A program made the position numbers and the translations under genes. A stretch of 64,000 nt of DNA from assembly GCF_921293095.1 (NCBI RefSeq), contig NC_060257.1:56766968-56830967 (forward strand), in the 5' to 3' direction. Origin of the DNA: Ischnura elegans (Eukaryota; Arthropoda; Insecta; Odonata; Coenagrionidae). Positions 12,048-22,850 of this stretch are shown piece by piece; positions within the stretch are counted from its first letter, which is position 1, and each line of letters opens with the position of its first letter. A model generated the notes under the pieces. That model made no database searches and had not been told where the DNA came from. It saw only the letters and a list, made by a program, of their open reading frames with translations.

Positions 12048-14077
12048 ATGTACAAGCTCGTGAGTACTCCAATGGTTATCTTTAGATAGCTTTCAGCGTC
12101 ATAACTTCATTGATCAAATGCATTTTCATTTTTAAGAAAACAGTGGTTTTAAATTAAACTGTGATTATCGCCTGAGATTTGGCGTAGCTTCTGATTAAAT
12201 AATCTAATTATGGCTTGAGAGTAAAGGAGATAATATTCATTTTCGGCTACATATAAGCGAGGAATCACTGGTAGAATGGTGAATATCAAATCAAATTTGC
12301 TAATAAATCACATGTTTTTCGGCAAAAGGTAAAAAATATAGAAAGCAATTATTAGTCGGTAGCTTAAAAATTATTGGACGGATTTGAAGGCAATCGCTTC
12401 GTCAACTATTTAATTAAAAAATAGATGAGTACAATTCCCTCTAGCAGAATGAGAAAATTTGACTTTAAAAATATGGTTAAAAATTTCACTTTATTTTAAG
12501 AAAGAAAGTTGCCGAATGAAATAATTCCTGCGATGATGGCTTTTAATTCATCTTCAACTTCTAGATTGTGAATAAGTTTTGACGTATTGACTCTGAATTG
12601 AAGCTTTGCGTTTGTATTTTTTGGTATCTTCATTGTAAAATTATATCTTGTACATTTGTCTCATGCAGAACGTAAAGTTTGTGAAAATTTTCCAAAAACT
12701 AGTGCCAAAGCGATGGAAATATAAGAAAAATTAAACATTTGAAGCAATAAATGTGTGATTTTCAATAGGAACCTCTTTGATTTTCTAAGTCGAAACTTTA
12801 TTAAATCTCTCCTGAACTCTATCTAACCACCATTGATAACGTCTTAATGATTTAATATAGGAAAGATTTGAAAACCAATATCTTTTCTCTGGGCTTCCGA
12901 TTAAAAAACCTAATTCTAGCTTAAGCCAAACAAAGATAATATTAATTTTCGGCTCCATATAATCATGAATGGTAGTTTAGTAATCTAAATAATAGTTTTC
13001 TGTGCTCCGTTTGACTTTGTTCTATTTTCCTCCGCCAGGTGACTCTCCTCGCCGTCGTGGCCGCCGTCTCCGCTACCCCTGGCAACCTTTTCGCTGCACC
13101 CGTGGCTTATTCCTCACCCCTGGTGGCGGCGCCCCATCCTGTCGCCTACGCCGCACCCGTTGCATACACCGCATCGGTTCCAGTCGCCACATCCTATGCC
13201 AACACCCTCAAGCTCTCTTACAAGGTATGAAGACGAAAATACCTCTAACACACACCATTACAAGGCTGCCCGAAATTTTTGAATTGAAATTGAAAAATAA
13301 ATTGTCCTTCCAACCTTTTACTCATCAGTTTGCAAAAAAAATTTCGAAAGGACTGCTTTTAACAAGTAACTTCGTGCGCAGTCACGTGCACGACTGCATC
13401 TTGCGCTGAAATGGCAAGTCTAACTCGTAATGAACTTCTGATGCCAATTCGCGTTCATCTACATCTTAACGTCTTATATTCACCATATCCAACATTATTC
13501 CATTCAATTTCCTTGTCTTTCCTCGATTTTCATTCACAATATAATGAATATTACAAACCAATTCTCCGAAGTACTTGTGTAAGCCTTTGAATGGTTACTG
13601 TTAAATAATAAATTCGGGCGTATCCGACTCCATAATCAAAACCCAAGAGCTACTGTACAAAACTTCAATGATAAACAAGTTAAATAACTTGGCATCAACT
13701 CATATTTTCCGAAATAAGTGTACCTTATAGTTGATGTTCAGCGGTTTTCTGCCTCAGTATCACTTAATTACTATGCATCTCTTTTGATTCAATTTGATCA
13801 ATTGCCAGAGGTGCACTTTTAACTAACAGCACTCTTGTGTATTAGTTTCTCGTAAAGCAAAAATGAAATACATGCGGCAGATTCTAATCAACGTCTTATC
13901 CTTGAAGTTGTATAGTAAGATTTAGCACAGTATTTTTTATTTACGACGCTATTTTATTTCCCAATTCAGACACCAGTTGTCGCTGCCGCTGCCCCCTTTG
14001 TGGCCGCCCCAGCTGCCGTGGCCTACAGCAGCCCTTATGTCGCCGGTGCACCCATCGTCAAGGCCTTCTTCCGATAA
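12048..14077 (+). CDS. Small secreted cuticular-type protein, Ala/Pro/Val-rich, 3 coding exons
   Basis: The coding exons are 12048-12059 (MYKL), 13039-13224 and 13970-14077, joined by phase-0 GT-AG introns (GTGAGT donor at 12060; CCAG acceptor ending 13038; GTATGA donor at 13225; TTCAG acceptor ending 13969). The ATG sits in an AACC context, downstream of a well-placed TATA box. The product is 101 residues. It starts with a signal peptide (MYKLVTLLAVVAAVSA) split by the first intron, the usual layout of insect cuticular-protein genes. The mature part is low complexity, with repeated AAPVAY and YSSP-type motifs, and ends in VKAFFR. No chitin-binding Rebers-Riddiford consensus is visible, so it fits the low-complexity Ala/Pro/Val cuticle proteins rather than the CPR family. 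The role (extracellular matrix or cuticle) is inferred from composition. Intron 1 contains a diverged internal duplication (about 12165-12290 against 12880-12990). Confidence 0.85.
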
Positions 14078-14203
14078 ACACTCAATTCCGGATACCGCCA
14101 CCCACCGACCTACATCAACAACCCTCTAGCGACCTCACCGCTTCAAATCTGTGCAATATCCTACGAAATCAATCACCATAGTTTTCGGAGATGAACTTCA
14201 TGA

Positions 14204-14209
14204 AATAAA
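14204..14209 (+). terminator. PolyA signal of the cuticular-type gene
   Basis: AATAAA lies 127 nt after the stop codon, in a plausible 3' UTR. Confidence 0.75.
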
Positions 14210-14349
14210 TCTGAGTGCTTCAAAAATATTCGTATCTTATTCCTGTATCCCACAACCCATGTCAATTAAATTACACGTTCCCCCATATGGGGAAGGATAC
14301 CTATGAATGAAGATTAAAACTTTTGTGCATTTCCACATAATTTTTTACT

Positions 14350-14364
14350 GGTGCGACGCGTTTC
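14350..14364 (-). other. Hammerhead-like half-motif
   Basis: The minus strand reads GAAACGCGTC followed by GCACC. This is GAAA, a minimal stem III (AC-GC-GU), then C at the cleavage position and a stem I strand. The CTGANGA half is lost upstream. Its flank matches the copy at 1820-1857. Confidence 0.4.
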
Positions 14365-14537
14365 GACGGCAAGGCGCCATTAATTTCATGAAAATTTAAA
14401 AAGGTTGTTTATCTTCATTCAGCATTAATTTTCACCAAGTGAAAGACGAATCTATCGATTTCATAAGGATAACGATGTTGAAACGAATTTATTCTACCTG
14501 CCAGGCATTCGCAAAATATGAGGCGTATCCAGAAACT

Positions 14538-15202
14538 ATGTTCAGTCGGATTCAAAAGTATTGCAACGAATGGACACTTTCGTCGCTGTTTTGTAACTGA
14601 TCATACTGTTTTTTTTCATTTTTTTAAAGACGTACTTTGGCATTCCCGAGGGATTTGAACCAGGCAAGTCATATTTCTACCGTGGCTAATCCTCTGTTTT
14701 ACCACTACACCAACTCACACTCTAGTTTTAATGATGTTTCATTATGATCTTTCCTAATTCATGCAAGGGAACGAAACAGTCTTCTATTGCCACTAATTCA
14801 AACTGAATTTTAACACGCGGTGGCATTATTTCCTATGATATTGCGTTGGATATTTTATATGTATGTTATGTTTGCTACCTCCCATCGAAAAACTCAGCGT
14901 TAATTGTAGGAAAATATACTTCTACGGATCGGATAATTTACGAGAGAAAGTAAATTGAAGTTCTGGAGGTGGATTTATATACAGCATGAGCTGCACAATT
15001 TATGTGGTATTAAACATTGCACATATCCCGCATACATTTTCCTTTAATGATTTCGTAATAAAAATATTGCAGGAGGTGAGGATGTTGTTCAATTTTCCCT
15101 ACTACTGTTCTATAGAAAATACCGTTTATACATAAGTTTCCAAACTACGGCGAAAGTGGCGGCGCATTATTCGTTGCAACAATATTGAATCCGACTGTAT
15201 CA
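14538..15202. mobile_element. MITE with ~50-bp terminal inverted repeats
   Basis: The left end (GTCGGATTCAAAAGTATTGC, continuing through AACGAATGG and CTTTCGTCG) is matched in inverted form at about 15140-15202 (ending GAATCCGACTG). No transposase is encoded. A tRNA-like SINE is nested inside at about 14641-14724. The target duplication is unclear. Confidence 0.65.
14641..14724 (-). mobile_element. tRNA-like SINE head
   Basis: The minus strand shows a box-A-like GTTGGTGTAGTGGTAAAAC and a box-B-like GGTTCAAATCCC with tRNA-like spacing. Stems are imperfect, so it is a SINE or tRNA pseudogene rather than a functional tRNA. Confidence 0.55.
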
Positions 15203-15353
15203 TTAAAAAAATCTGTTGACAACTTATTCTGGTCAAAATTCTTTCATCACAAGAAAGACAATATATAGAATTAATTTTTAAATGGTTTGCAAGTTTTTTT
15301 TAGGCACTTGTCATAGCGTTGCAAAAAATTATCTAGTAATTTATTATAGAACG

Positions 15354-15689
15354 TTAAATAATATTTCTTTGAGTTTTAGGTCAATGTAAAAACAAGTTAT
15401 AGCCAACGTTTCGATTTATTTAAAATCATCCTCAGGGCTATGAAAGAGAAAACATGAACAATATAAAATACATACGTGTATATATATGTGTATACTTTAA
15501 ATTATATTACTGTATAAAAAACGCTATCGTAACATTTTTATGTAAAAATATCGTATATCGTTGTCATCTTTGTATTTTATACTGTTCATGTTTTCTCTTT
15601 CATAGCCCTGAGGATGATTTTAAATAAATCGAAACTTTGGCTAAAACTTGTTTTTACATTGACCTAAAACTCCAAGAAATATTATTTAA
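15354..15689. repeat. Foldback element, ~120-bp arms with hammerhead-like motif
   Basis: Left arm 15354-15476 and right arm about 15566-15689 are near-perfect inverted copies around a ~90-bp spacer. Each arm contains CTGAGGA, then a stem GATTT/AAATC, then GAAAC (minus strand 15408-15435; plus strand 15608-15635). This matches the hammerhead core except for one extra T after CTGAGGA. There is no coding capacity. Confidence 0.75.
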
Positions 15690-15699
15690 TGTATTAAAC

Positions 15700-16920
15700 A
15701 AGGTCAAGAATAGAAGAGGAAAAAAACAAAAAAAATAATAATTATTATTATTATAGAACGACAACGTCAAAATATGACAGGCATTGCTGCTCGAAGTGTT
15801 TAACGTATGGTCGTTTTGAAACCTTTTACCGGATAGCTCATGCTTCAACTGCATGAATAAGCGATATTGGCAGTTGAAATTTCAGGAAAATCGTCAGAAA
15901 GCCTTGTCACCATGATAACTCTGTACGGTCGATTTTTTTCAATGACTCTCCTTACGATATCGTTTCTGACAACGTATGGTAAACCATTTCGAGCTTAATC
16001 GTGAATGCTCTTTCGTCTTTCATTTTCTCCAATGAAATTTTTACTCGCCACTTTCCCCACCATTATTCCACTCATAGAATTTTCACGCATCAATACTTTA
16101 TTTTAATGATAAAGATTCGCCGGATTTTTGCTCAAAAACCAAATCATTGAACGAACCTCACAATCAGGGGTTCATGAATTGTCTTGAAAGTTTAATGCGG
16201 ATACAAATAAGAAAATATTTAAGGGAAAGGCGAAGACCAAAATGGCGTCGATTGCGGCCAACGAGCCAAGGAAACTAGTGCACTTTCTCAAAGGAATGAC
16301 AGCAGCGCTGCGGTGGCGCTAGAACAAAACGGAACTTTCTTTCTAGATACGCGTCTTACCTAAGCTTGATAATTTTTAACTTCAACGCCACGAATATTAC
16401 ATTAAAGGATATTCAAGTACACCGCTAGAACTGTTGCCGCTCCGCGGGAATTAAAATCAGATTTCAAAATAGGCGGCGCTACCAATCATCTATATCCACA
16501 TTTCACGAGGAAATACACGGCAGTAATACGTAACTGATCCAGTAAATCATATAAACCACACATTTAACGAATGCAAGACGATTGCCTACTAAAATTAAAA
16601 CTCTTCCACTACGCTTAATAGCGAAAGTCACACTGAACGAGATACCGCTGCTTAGCAACGCCAGTGAATAAAATTAATACGAAATGGCAACAGATATAAC
16701 GCTTAATCGCCATGTTCTTGGCCCTCCTTTAATGTACCTTATCGTATCTTTTCTTACTTCGACGCATTCGACTTACACTGATGATCTCTACTCTCACCTA
16801 TTCACCTATCCGAACCAACATTTCGGTTGGGACACGGAGTTTGTGAGCCTGAATATTGCTGAGTCACTTCGACGAGTTGTACTGATCGCCTCTCATAATG
16901 ATTATGCCATATCCATTGTT
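15700..16920. other. No gene seen
   Basis: A GC-richer patch at about 16230-16330 has no supported exon. The rest is AT-rich and unassigned. Confidence 0.4.
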
Positions 16921-17252
16921 TTAGGACTCCTACCCGTAGGTTCTAGGTTCGATTCTTGGATGCAGCTCCTTTTTCATAATTTGTGTCCTACTTTCATCTC
17001 ACAAAAGCCTGCTGTTCATCATTATTTCCATGATTTTCGATGAAAATTTAATTTTCCTTACGAACATTTCTTTACGAAAATAACGTAAATGAAACTGAGC
17101 TTCCGCATGAAAAAATTGCAAAAAATCTGACGCTTCCGCATTGCGGATAAAGATTTGCACGCAGAAAAAGAAAATTTTCACTGAAAATTAAGCAGATAAT
17201 GGTGAACATTAGGCATTTGTAAAATGAAAGGTAGAAACTGAAAAATTATGAA

Positions 17253-17330
17253 AAAAGGGCCTCATCGAAGAATCGAACCTAGAAGCTCCGGGTGGGAGTC
17301 GAATTCCGTTAACATCGGGATACCGCTTCT
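17253..17330 (-). mobile_element. tRNA-like SINE fragment
   Basis: The minus strand has GGTTCGATTC (box B) downstream of CCCACCCGG-like anticodon-arm sequence. A second box-B-like GGTTCGATTC lies on the plus strand at about 16947. Stems are incomplete, so this is a pseudo-tRNA or SINE remnant. The LINE fragment begins directly after it. Confidence 0.4.
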
Positions 17331-17342
17331 TAGTAGCCGAAA

Positions 17343-18066
17343 TTGATTTCTAAGGAAATATATCAACTGAAAATAAGCACGAAGAAAACCAAGATCTTAG
17401 TATGCAGCAGAAGAGAAGAAGTCAAGACCAACATTAAAATAGGGAGGCAAAAACTGATAGAGGTGGATGAATTCTGTTATTTGGGAAGCAAGATAACTAG
17501 TGACGGGAGAAGCAAGAAAGAAATTATCAGCAGAATAGCCCAGTCGAAGAGAGCATTCCACCAAAAGAGAGACCTGCTTACAGCGGGAAACTTAAATATG
17601 GAAGTAAAGAAACAATTTATAAGAACCTACATCTGGAGTATGCTCCTATACGGAAGTGAGGCATGGACAATGACCGCAGCGGAGAAAGCAAGGATAGAGG
17701 CCTTTGAAATGTGGTGCTACAGAAGAATGATGAAAATCAAATGGATCGACCGAGTTAATAACGAGGAAGTCCTAAGAAGGGTAGGAGAGAAGAGAAGCCT
17801 CATGAAAACCTTAATAAGAAGACGGAACAACCTTATAGGCCACATCTTCAGACATGATGGCGTGATGAAGACAATCGTCGAGGGACAAGTGGAAGGCAAG
17901 AATGGAAAAGGAAGACCCCGAACAAAATGTATGGAACAAGTAAAGAGAGATGTGAAAGAGAAGAAATACGTAGGTGTGAAAAGATTAGCTGATAGGAGAA
18001 CTGAGTGGAGAGCTGCGTCAAACCAATCCTAGGATTGTTGACCAGTGATGATGATGATGATGATGA
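17343..18066 (+). mobile_element. 5'-truncated LINE: ORF2 C-terminal half and 3' tail
   Basis: An intact frame of 229 codons (17343-18032) starts just after the RT palm. It includes KKTKILV, then FCYLGSKITSDGR, AIAQSKRAF-like helices, LLYGSEAWTM, FEMWCYRRMMKI and a C-terminal GRPRTK segment, ending in DRRTEWRAASNQS. This order is standard for the C-terminal part of RTE/I-like non-LTR retrotransposon ORF2. The catalytic RT motifs and endonuclease are missing by 5' truncation. The 3' end is ATCCTAGGATTG followed by a (GAT)n tail (18045-18066). Two further 3' ends of the same family lie in reverse at 22607-22775 and 51190-51430. No stops or frameshifts are seen, so this copy is relatively young. 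Confidence 0.8.
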
Positions 18067-18074
18067 AAGAAATA

Positions 18075-18690
18075 TAATAGACCTGTAAATGTTTAACTGC
18101 GTTTTTTGTTTAAACTACTGGTTATATAACCCCATATGGGGATGATTCATGGAAAGCCTCTGATGGACTACATCACTACAAAGTTTGATTGAAATCTTAG
18201 ACCCACTTTTGTGACACTCCCTTTGTAAGGTTGAAAAAAGTTACTCCTTAGGGGACTCGCAAAAACTACGCCCCCAGCGTCGGGAGGTTAGCTCCAGAAT
18301 CGTTTAAATTAGCTCAGTCATTAAGCCGCGACAGTAGTTGTATTTTAGAGGCTTCATAAGATAATCTTCGCGCATGTATTCAGCTTTTTCGACGCTTCGA
18401 TTGACTAATAACCCATGAGGGACCTCAGAGAGTATATTACCGAGCGTTGCCTTGAATGCTGAGCGAGGGATCTCAACGTCTGAGATCTGGTATATTCATT
18501 TATTAAAAGCAGACCTGGGACTTAAACAGATAATTATGGGATAATAATACTTAAACCGTGCTCATATTTATCCGCCAAATAACGTATTTAACGTGTTAAA
18601 AAGAAATTTATTTATAAACAATAATGCACGCTCATAAGCAGAAAGAAAAATGGCTTTACGCAAAGAGTAGTCATTTCTTACTCTGGAAAA
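18075..18690. other. No gene seen
   Basis: Unassigned sequence lies between the LINE tail and the tandem units behind gene B. Confidence 0.4.
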
Positions 18691-18699
18691 TGGTACAAA

Positions 18700-19690
18700 T
18701 TTGCATACCATTCCCATGGGTAAGAAGGAATTAAGTAAAAACACTTTTTGGAATATTTATTTTGAAAATAAACTTTTAAAATTTCCACAAATCAGGAATC
18801 GTAAAAGATAAGAATCTTTTCAATAATTTACTTGAGAAATTGATGAGGTCACGGCTCCTAGATAAGTTATGCATTTATTGATATTATTTATTAGTATAAA
18901 TGTCTTTTCTAGAAAATATTAAATGAAAAATTTGATGGAATTCGTATTTTTGCTTTTACTTCAACGGTAGACATTCCTGGCTCCCGAAAGCAAAAAGTGA
19001 GCTTCTCATTTCGACGTAAGGAAGATATAAGGATAAAATACTTTTTGATATATTTATTTTTTGAAGAAAAATTTACAAATACCAGAAAAAGCAGAATTGA
19101 AACAGAACAAGGACATTATTTTTAAACAATTTACTTGAGCAACCAATCAAATATACCACACTCCTAACATAAGTTAAATCCTCAATAATTAATCAAAAAC
19201 TGCTTTCCGGAAATAAAATAAAAAAAGAGTTATGATCGGACTATTTTTTAATTAGCGAAGGATGTTGAGAGATAATTAAATCATGGTAATTTTTAAGGTC
19301 ACCGCTCGTAGGTAAGTTACATAGTGTAAAATTTATCAAAATCTCATTTCTCGAAAATCCTAAACGAAAAATGTTTGTATTTCAGCGGTAGACATTCTTG
19401 GCACCTGAAAATAAAAAAAATTGCTTCCCATTGTGGGGTAAGAAAGAAATGAAAACAAATACTTTTTGACATATTTATTTTTTGAAGAAAAATTTACAGG
19501 TACCTAAAAAGCAGGAATTGAAAAAGAACAAGGACATTATTTTTTAAATAATTTACTTGAGCAACCAACACACTCGTAGATAAGTTAAATCCTCAATAAT
19601 TGATCAAAAACTGCTTTCCGGAAATTAAATAAAAAAAGAAATTTGATGAATTTTATTTTCCGTGCGGGAGACGTTGAGCGATAGACGGGT
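18700..19690. repeat. Tandem diverged units abutting the 3' end of gene B
   Basis: A block with TATTTATTTTTTGAAGAAAA, AAGGACATTATTTTT and CTGCTTTCCGGAAA occurs at about 19049 and again at about 19471 (period ~422). A more diverged copy is at about 18753. GGTAGACATTC-TGGC occurs at about 18967 and 19389. The last unit runs into the polyA-signal region of gene B, so the gene's 3' flank seems to have been duplicated in tandem. Confidence 0.65.
19652..19657 (-). terminator. PolyA signal of gene B
   Basis: AATAAA on the minus strand lies about 40 nt after the stop codon. Confidence 0.65.
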
Positions 19691-19696
19691 CGTGAA

Positions 19697-20134
19697 TTAG
19701 TTGGTTTTCGTGGCGTAACGACTCTTCTTGAAGAGCCTGATGGCTTCTTCCGGGTCCTTGGTTGCTTCCAGACGTGCCGCGTACTCCAATGGGTTCATGG
19801 CTGCGACGGTTTCCTCGAGCTGTCTGAGCTGTTCCGGTGTCAGAAGCTGCTCCGCCAGTTCCAGGGAGATTGTGTTGTCGGCGTTCACGAAAGACGACAC
19901 ATCCACGGGTGGCTGTTCAACCTCGCCGCCGATCCTGGTGCTCACTACTGGCTTCGGGTCGTGGACCGCGGTGTTATATCCGGAGACGTAAGAGATGGGA
20001 TAGGGCATGAAGTGGGGTTGGTATGGGGACCTTAGACCTGGGACGGTCATGAAAGGGCTGTATACGGGATAGGGGTGAAAATAGGGGAACTGGGGTGCAG
20101 CCGTGACCACTGCCAAGAAGGCGAGGACGAAAAT
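19697..20134 (-). CDS. Secreted Pro/Tyr-rich protein, main exon (paralogue of the gene at 34159)
   Basis: The exon starts at 20134, directly after a CTTCTGCAG acceptor with a pyrimidine-rich tract, and is open for 145 codons to TAA. It opens with IFVLAFLAVVTAAP, the hydrophobic part of a signal peptide whose first codons must lie on an upstream exon that I could not locate. This matches the phase-0 signal-peptide intron of the gene at 12048. The mature N-terminal half is Pro/Tyr/Phe-rich (PYFHPYPVYSPF). The C-terminal third is helix-like and charged (LELAEQLLTPEQLRQLEE, then VAAMNPLEYAARLEA). The block is shared with the protein at 34159-34713. No enzymatic motif is visible; a structural extracellular or cuticular role is inferred. 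The family name is not known to me. Confidence 0.8.
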   Translation of the reverse strand: MFVLAFLAVVTAAPQFPYFHPYPVYSPFMTVPGLRSPYQPHFMPYPISYVSGYNTAVHDPKPVVSTRIGGEVEQPPVDVSSFVNADNTISLELAEQLLTPEQLRQLEETVAAMNPLEYAARLEATKDPEEAIRLFKKSRYATKTN

Positions 20135-20189
20135 CTGCAGAAGAAAGAGAGAACAAAAATAAATAAATCAATTAAGAACTGCTACAAGA

Positions 20190-20420
20190 GGCTCATTGTA
20201 TTGACTGAAAGGATCACACTCTCAATCAGCGATTCCATCTGAAGATTGACTTGAATAGGTGGGGATAGAGCTCGCCCCGGACTAAATAATTAGCCTAGTT
20301 CACAAAAACGCTCACTGTGTTGAGAGAAAGGATCAATCTCTCACCCAGCGATTCCAACAGAAAATTGGGTCGTATAGGTGGGAATAGAGCTCACCCAGAA
20401 CTAAATCATTAGTTCGATTT
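20190..20420. repeat. Two tandem ~117-bp units upstream of gene B exon 2
   Basis: Both units contain GAAAGGATCA, CAGCGATTCCA, TATAGGTGGG-like and ATAGAGCTC-CCC. They lie in the presumed intron of gene B. A related ATAGAGCTCACCC block occurs at about 40988. Confidence 0.65.
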
Positions 20421-20529
20421 CCAAAAACATAATATGATGTAACAATAGAGTTGAAATTATTAACTAAATAAGAAATTACAATATTTACACTGAGATCAGC
20501 GCCGTATTTAAGTTTTTTTACCATTCTTC

Positions 20530-21455
20530 TTTTCTGGTGTCGTCAAAACTTTCTATTCACACAAAATTTTCGTTACGATATTTTTTGACCTTAAAAAATT
20601 TATGTATTTTATTTGACTGATAGTGAATATTTTTTATGTTGCTGTCAAAATATTTTATTCTTGTCAGCAATTGTTACGACTTATTTAAAATCTAAAAAAA
20701 AATGTTTTATAGTATCACTGATACTGAATAGTTTTCCCAAATATTCAATAACAGTTATAAGCACCACTGGAAGAGAAATGCTAATGCAAAGTATGTGGGA
20801 ATTGTTTTCTTTATTGACCCTGAAAATATCATTACGAGAGAATAATGGGATTTGGTTGGTGACTAGAGCGTTGGATCCTCACCGGGTGGGTCTGGATTTA
20901 AACCCTGACGGTGACCGAGTTTTATTAGAGACTGACTGCTGCCTGCTTGAGTGCTTTCTGGAGGTCGTTCTAATGTAAGAACAATTTACCCTCAGTCGTA
21001 TGGGACGGTAGTCGTGGTCCCTATAGTTGCGTAAGGATGGCGAGAATTCTCGTATTTTTTCCCCGAACGTTCCGGACGGATGACGAAGATTCTCGTCATT
21101 TAGGCGCGTAAACCTAAACACTTTTAAAGCGTACAATACGTATTCGTTAGTACGTTTTCAGTTGTTGTGCGTTATTCATAATGAATTGATGCATCGTAAC
21201 GTTTGATTGGGTAAAGTTATATTCTAAACATTAGCTTGTTTAACCATGTTTAAACCAAAGGCATATTTCCAATCTCAACACCTTCACCCAGAATTCCTAG
21301 GAATTTAAATACTCCGCAACGCAACGTGTTAAGAGTATACTAATGGCGACGCGGGGTTCCCTTCCCTCATGGCACAAATAACCTTAGATACCAGTCACCT
21401 CCTAAAAATGCCACGTCCATACCTTAAGAGAGTAAAAATTTTAATCTAGTACAAC
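20530..21455. other. No gene seen apart from a tRNA-like fragment
   Basis: This may include the missing first exon of gene B, but no ATG exon with a matching donor could be chosen. Confidence 0.35.
20848..20925 (+). mobile_element. tRNA-like SINE fragment
   Basis: Box-A-like TTGGTGACTAGAGCG is followed by GGATTTAAACCC-like box B at tRNA spacing. Stems are decayed. Confidence 0.4.
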
Positions 21456-21459
21456 CAAT

Positions 21460-22118
21460 GAAACGAAAAGATAGCGCATAATTATCATTAGTCAACAATC
21501 CTTATATTGGACACCGGACAGTCAGATTCAATAAATCATTCATTGTTACTGCATGCCGCGAATGGAACAACATTGACCTACCACTACGTAAATCATCATC
21601 ACTCGCCTCCTTCAAAAAGGCACTACACGTAAAACTTCTTCGAGAACAACAGCGAGACATGTAACATCGCGGGAACAGTACGAAAGATTCATCAATTATC
21701 TCATCCGGCTTCATCTAATTTTCCTTTTCTTTACAGGTACTGGGTGACATTTTCCATGTAATTCATTGTATTTGTATACTCAGGTTTACATTAGCTTTCT
21801 CAGTCGGTTTTCGCAGGTTTTTCACGCCCCCCTTCTTGTGTGGGCGTTTTCCTGCAGTGGGTTTTTTCCAATAAGGACGACAGTCAATATCCTTAGGTTT
21901 TTCCCACGTTCACTAACATCTTTTTACACTTGGTCAATAGTAACTTTGTTAAATTATAATGCTAATTGTTGATTGAAAATGGAACTTCTACTTATTTTTA
22001 TGTAATTTCTCTGCATTTAATTTCATGAGCAACTAGACAATGTATTTAACTGCATATATTTAATGTTTGACTCTAGTCCCAATCTCGCCCAATAAAGACG
22101 TATTATTATTATTATTGG
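21460..22118 (+). mobile_element. LINE 3' end: RT C-terminus, 3' UTR and (ATT)n tail
   Basis: A plus-strand frame ends at about 21663 with RTVRFNKSFIVTACREWNNI, then DLPLRKSSSLASFKKALHVK. This resembles the common C-terminus of many non-LTR retrotransposon reverse transcriptases (WN-LP-R-S-S-FKK-L). A ~430-nt 3' UTR follows, then AATAAA (22091) and an (ATT)n tail to 22116. It is 5' truncated and belongs to a different LINE family from the copy at 17343. Confidence 0.65.
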
Positions 22119-22157
22119 TTCCTAATAAGTTTTCTGCAGCGATTAGATGCACTTTTA

Positions 22158-22604
22158 CATTCCATTTTTCGGGTGTACGTCTGAGTGCTTAATATTTAAC
22201 TAGACGTTTCGTTCCTCCTGCAGAGAACGTCATCAGGAAACTGAAGATGTAAATTTTTTTCTCTCCTACCGTTGGAAAACTGGTCCATTGTGGTCGAAGG
22301 TTTAAAAAAAGTAAAAAAAATAAATTAAATAAAAACAATTTCTTTAAAACGTCAGCTATAAAAACAGGAGAGAGTATTGGAATATTGTTATTCAATTTTT
22401 TGAAAGGTATCTTTCCCACATGTGGCTTATATTATATCCATCATCCCTATTAAAATTTATAACCCCTTTAGAAATTTCTATCGCCTCTCTAATTAGCCTT
22501 GGATAATATGCAGATGCTCAGTCTCCTGACGACGTTCCCAGGAGGAGGAAAGAAACGTCGAGTTAAATATTAAGAACGCAGATATACACCCGAAAAATGG
22601 AATG
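22158..22604. mobile_element. Inverted-repeat element with hammerhead-like motif in both arms
   Basis: The left arm (from CATTCCATTTTTCGGG) and right arm (to CCCGAAAAATGGAATG) are inverted copies of about 85 bp. On the minus strand the left arm has CTGATGA, a stem CGTTC/GAACG and GAAAC (22203-22236). ACGTCT then pairs with AGACGT and is followed by A, as stem III plus cleavage site would be. The right arm has a decayed copy, CTGACGA...GAAAC (22526-22560). Pairing at the base of stem I is not convincing. There is no transposase. Confidence 0.65.
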
Positions 22605-22606
22605 AC

Positions 22607-22775
22607 ACAATCCTAAGATTGGTTTGACGCAGCTCTCCATTCTTCTCTCCTATCCTTATCCTTATCATAGCGACGTTTTTCTTCTCTTTTACATCCTCTA
22701 TAACATGTCCTATGTAACTCATTCGGGGCCGTCCCTTGCCTTTTTCCCTTCCACTTGTCCTTCAACGATTGTTTT
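22607..22775 (-). mobile_element. LINE 3' end, same family as 17343
   Basis: This is a reverse copy of the last ~170 bp of the LINE at 17343-18066, starting with CAATCCTAAGATTGGTTTGA. It is severely 5' truncated and directly abuts the inverted-repeat element. Confidence 0.65.
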
Positions 22776-22850
22776 AAAAAACGATAGCATTAGCTATAAA
22801 CTAATAATACGCAACAAAAACGGTATCGTACGTTGGAAAGTAAACAGTAA

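Noticed and set aside
13002-13409. 135-codon frame across gene A exon 2
   Set aside because: Out of frame with the spliced gene and runs through the GTATGA donor into intron 2.
21381-21425. First exon of gene B (minus-strand ATG near 21419)
   Set aside because: The following donor is in the wrong phase for the phase-0 intron and the encoded start is not signal-peptide-like.
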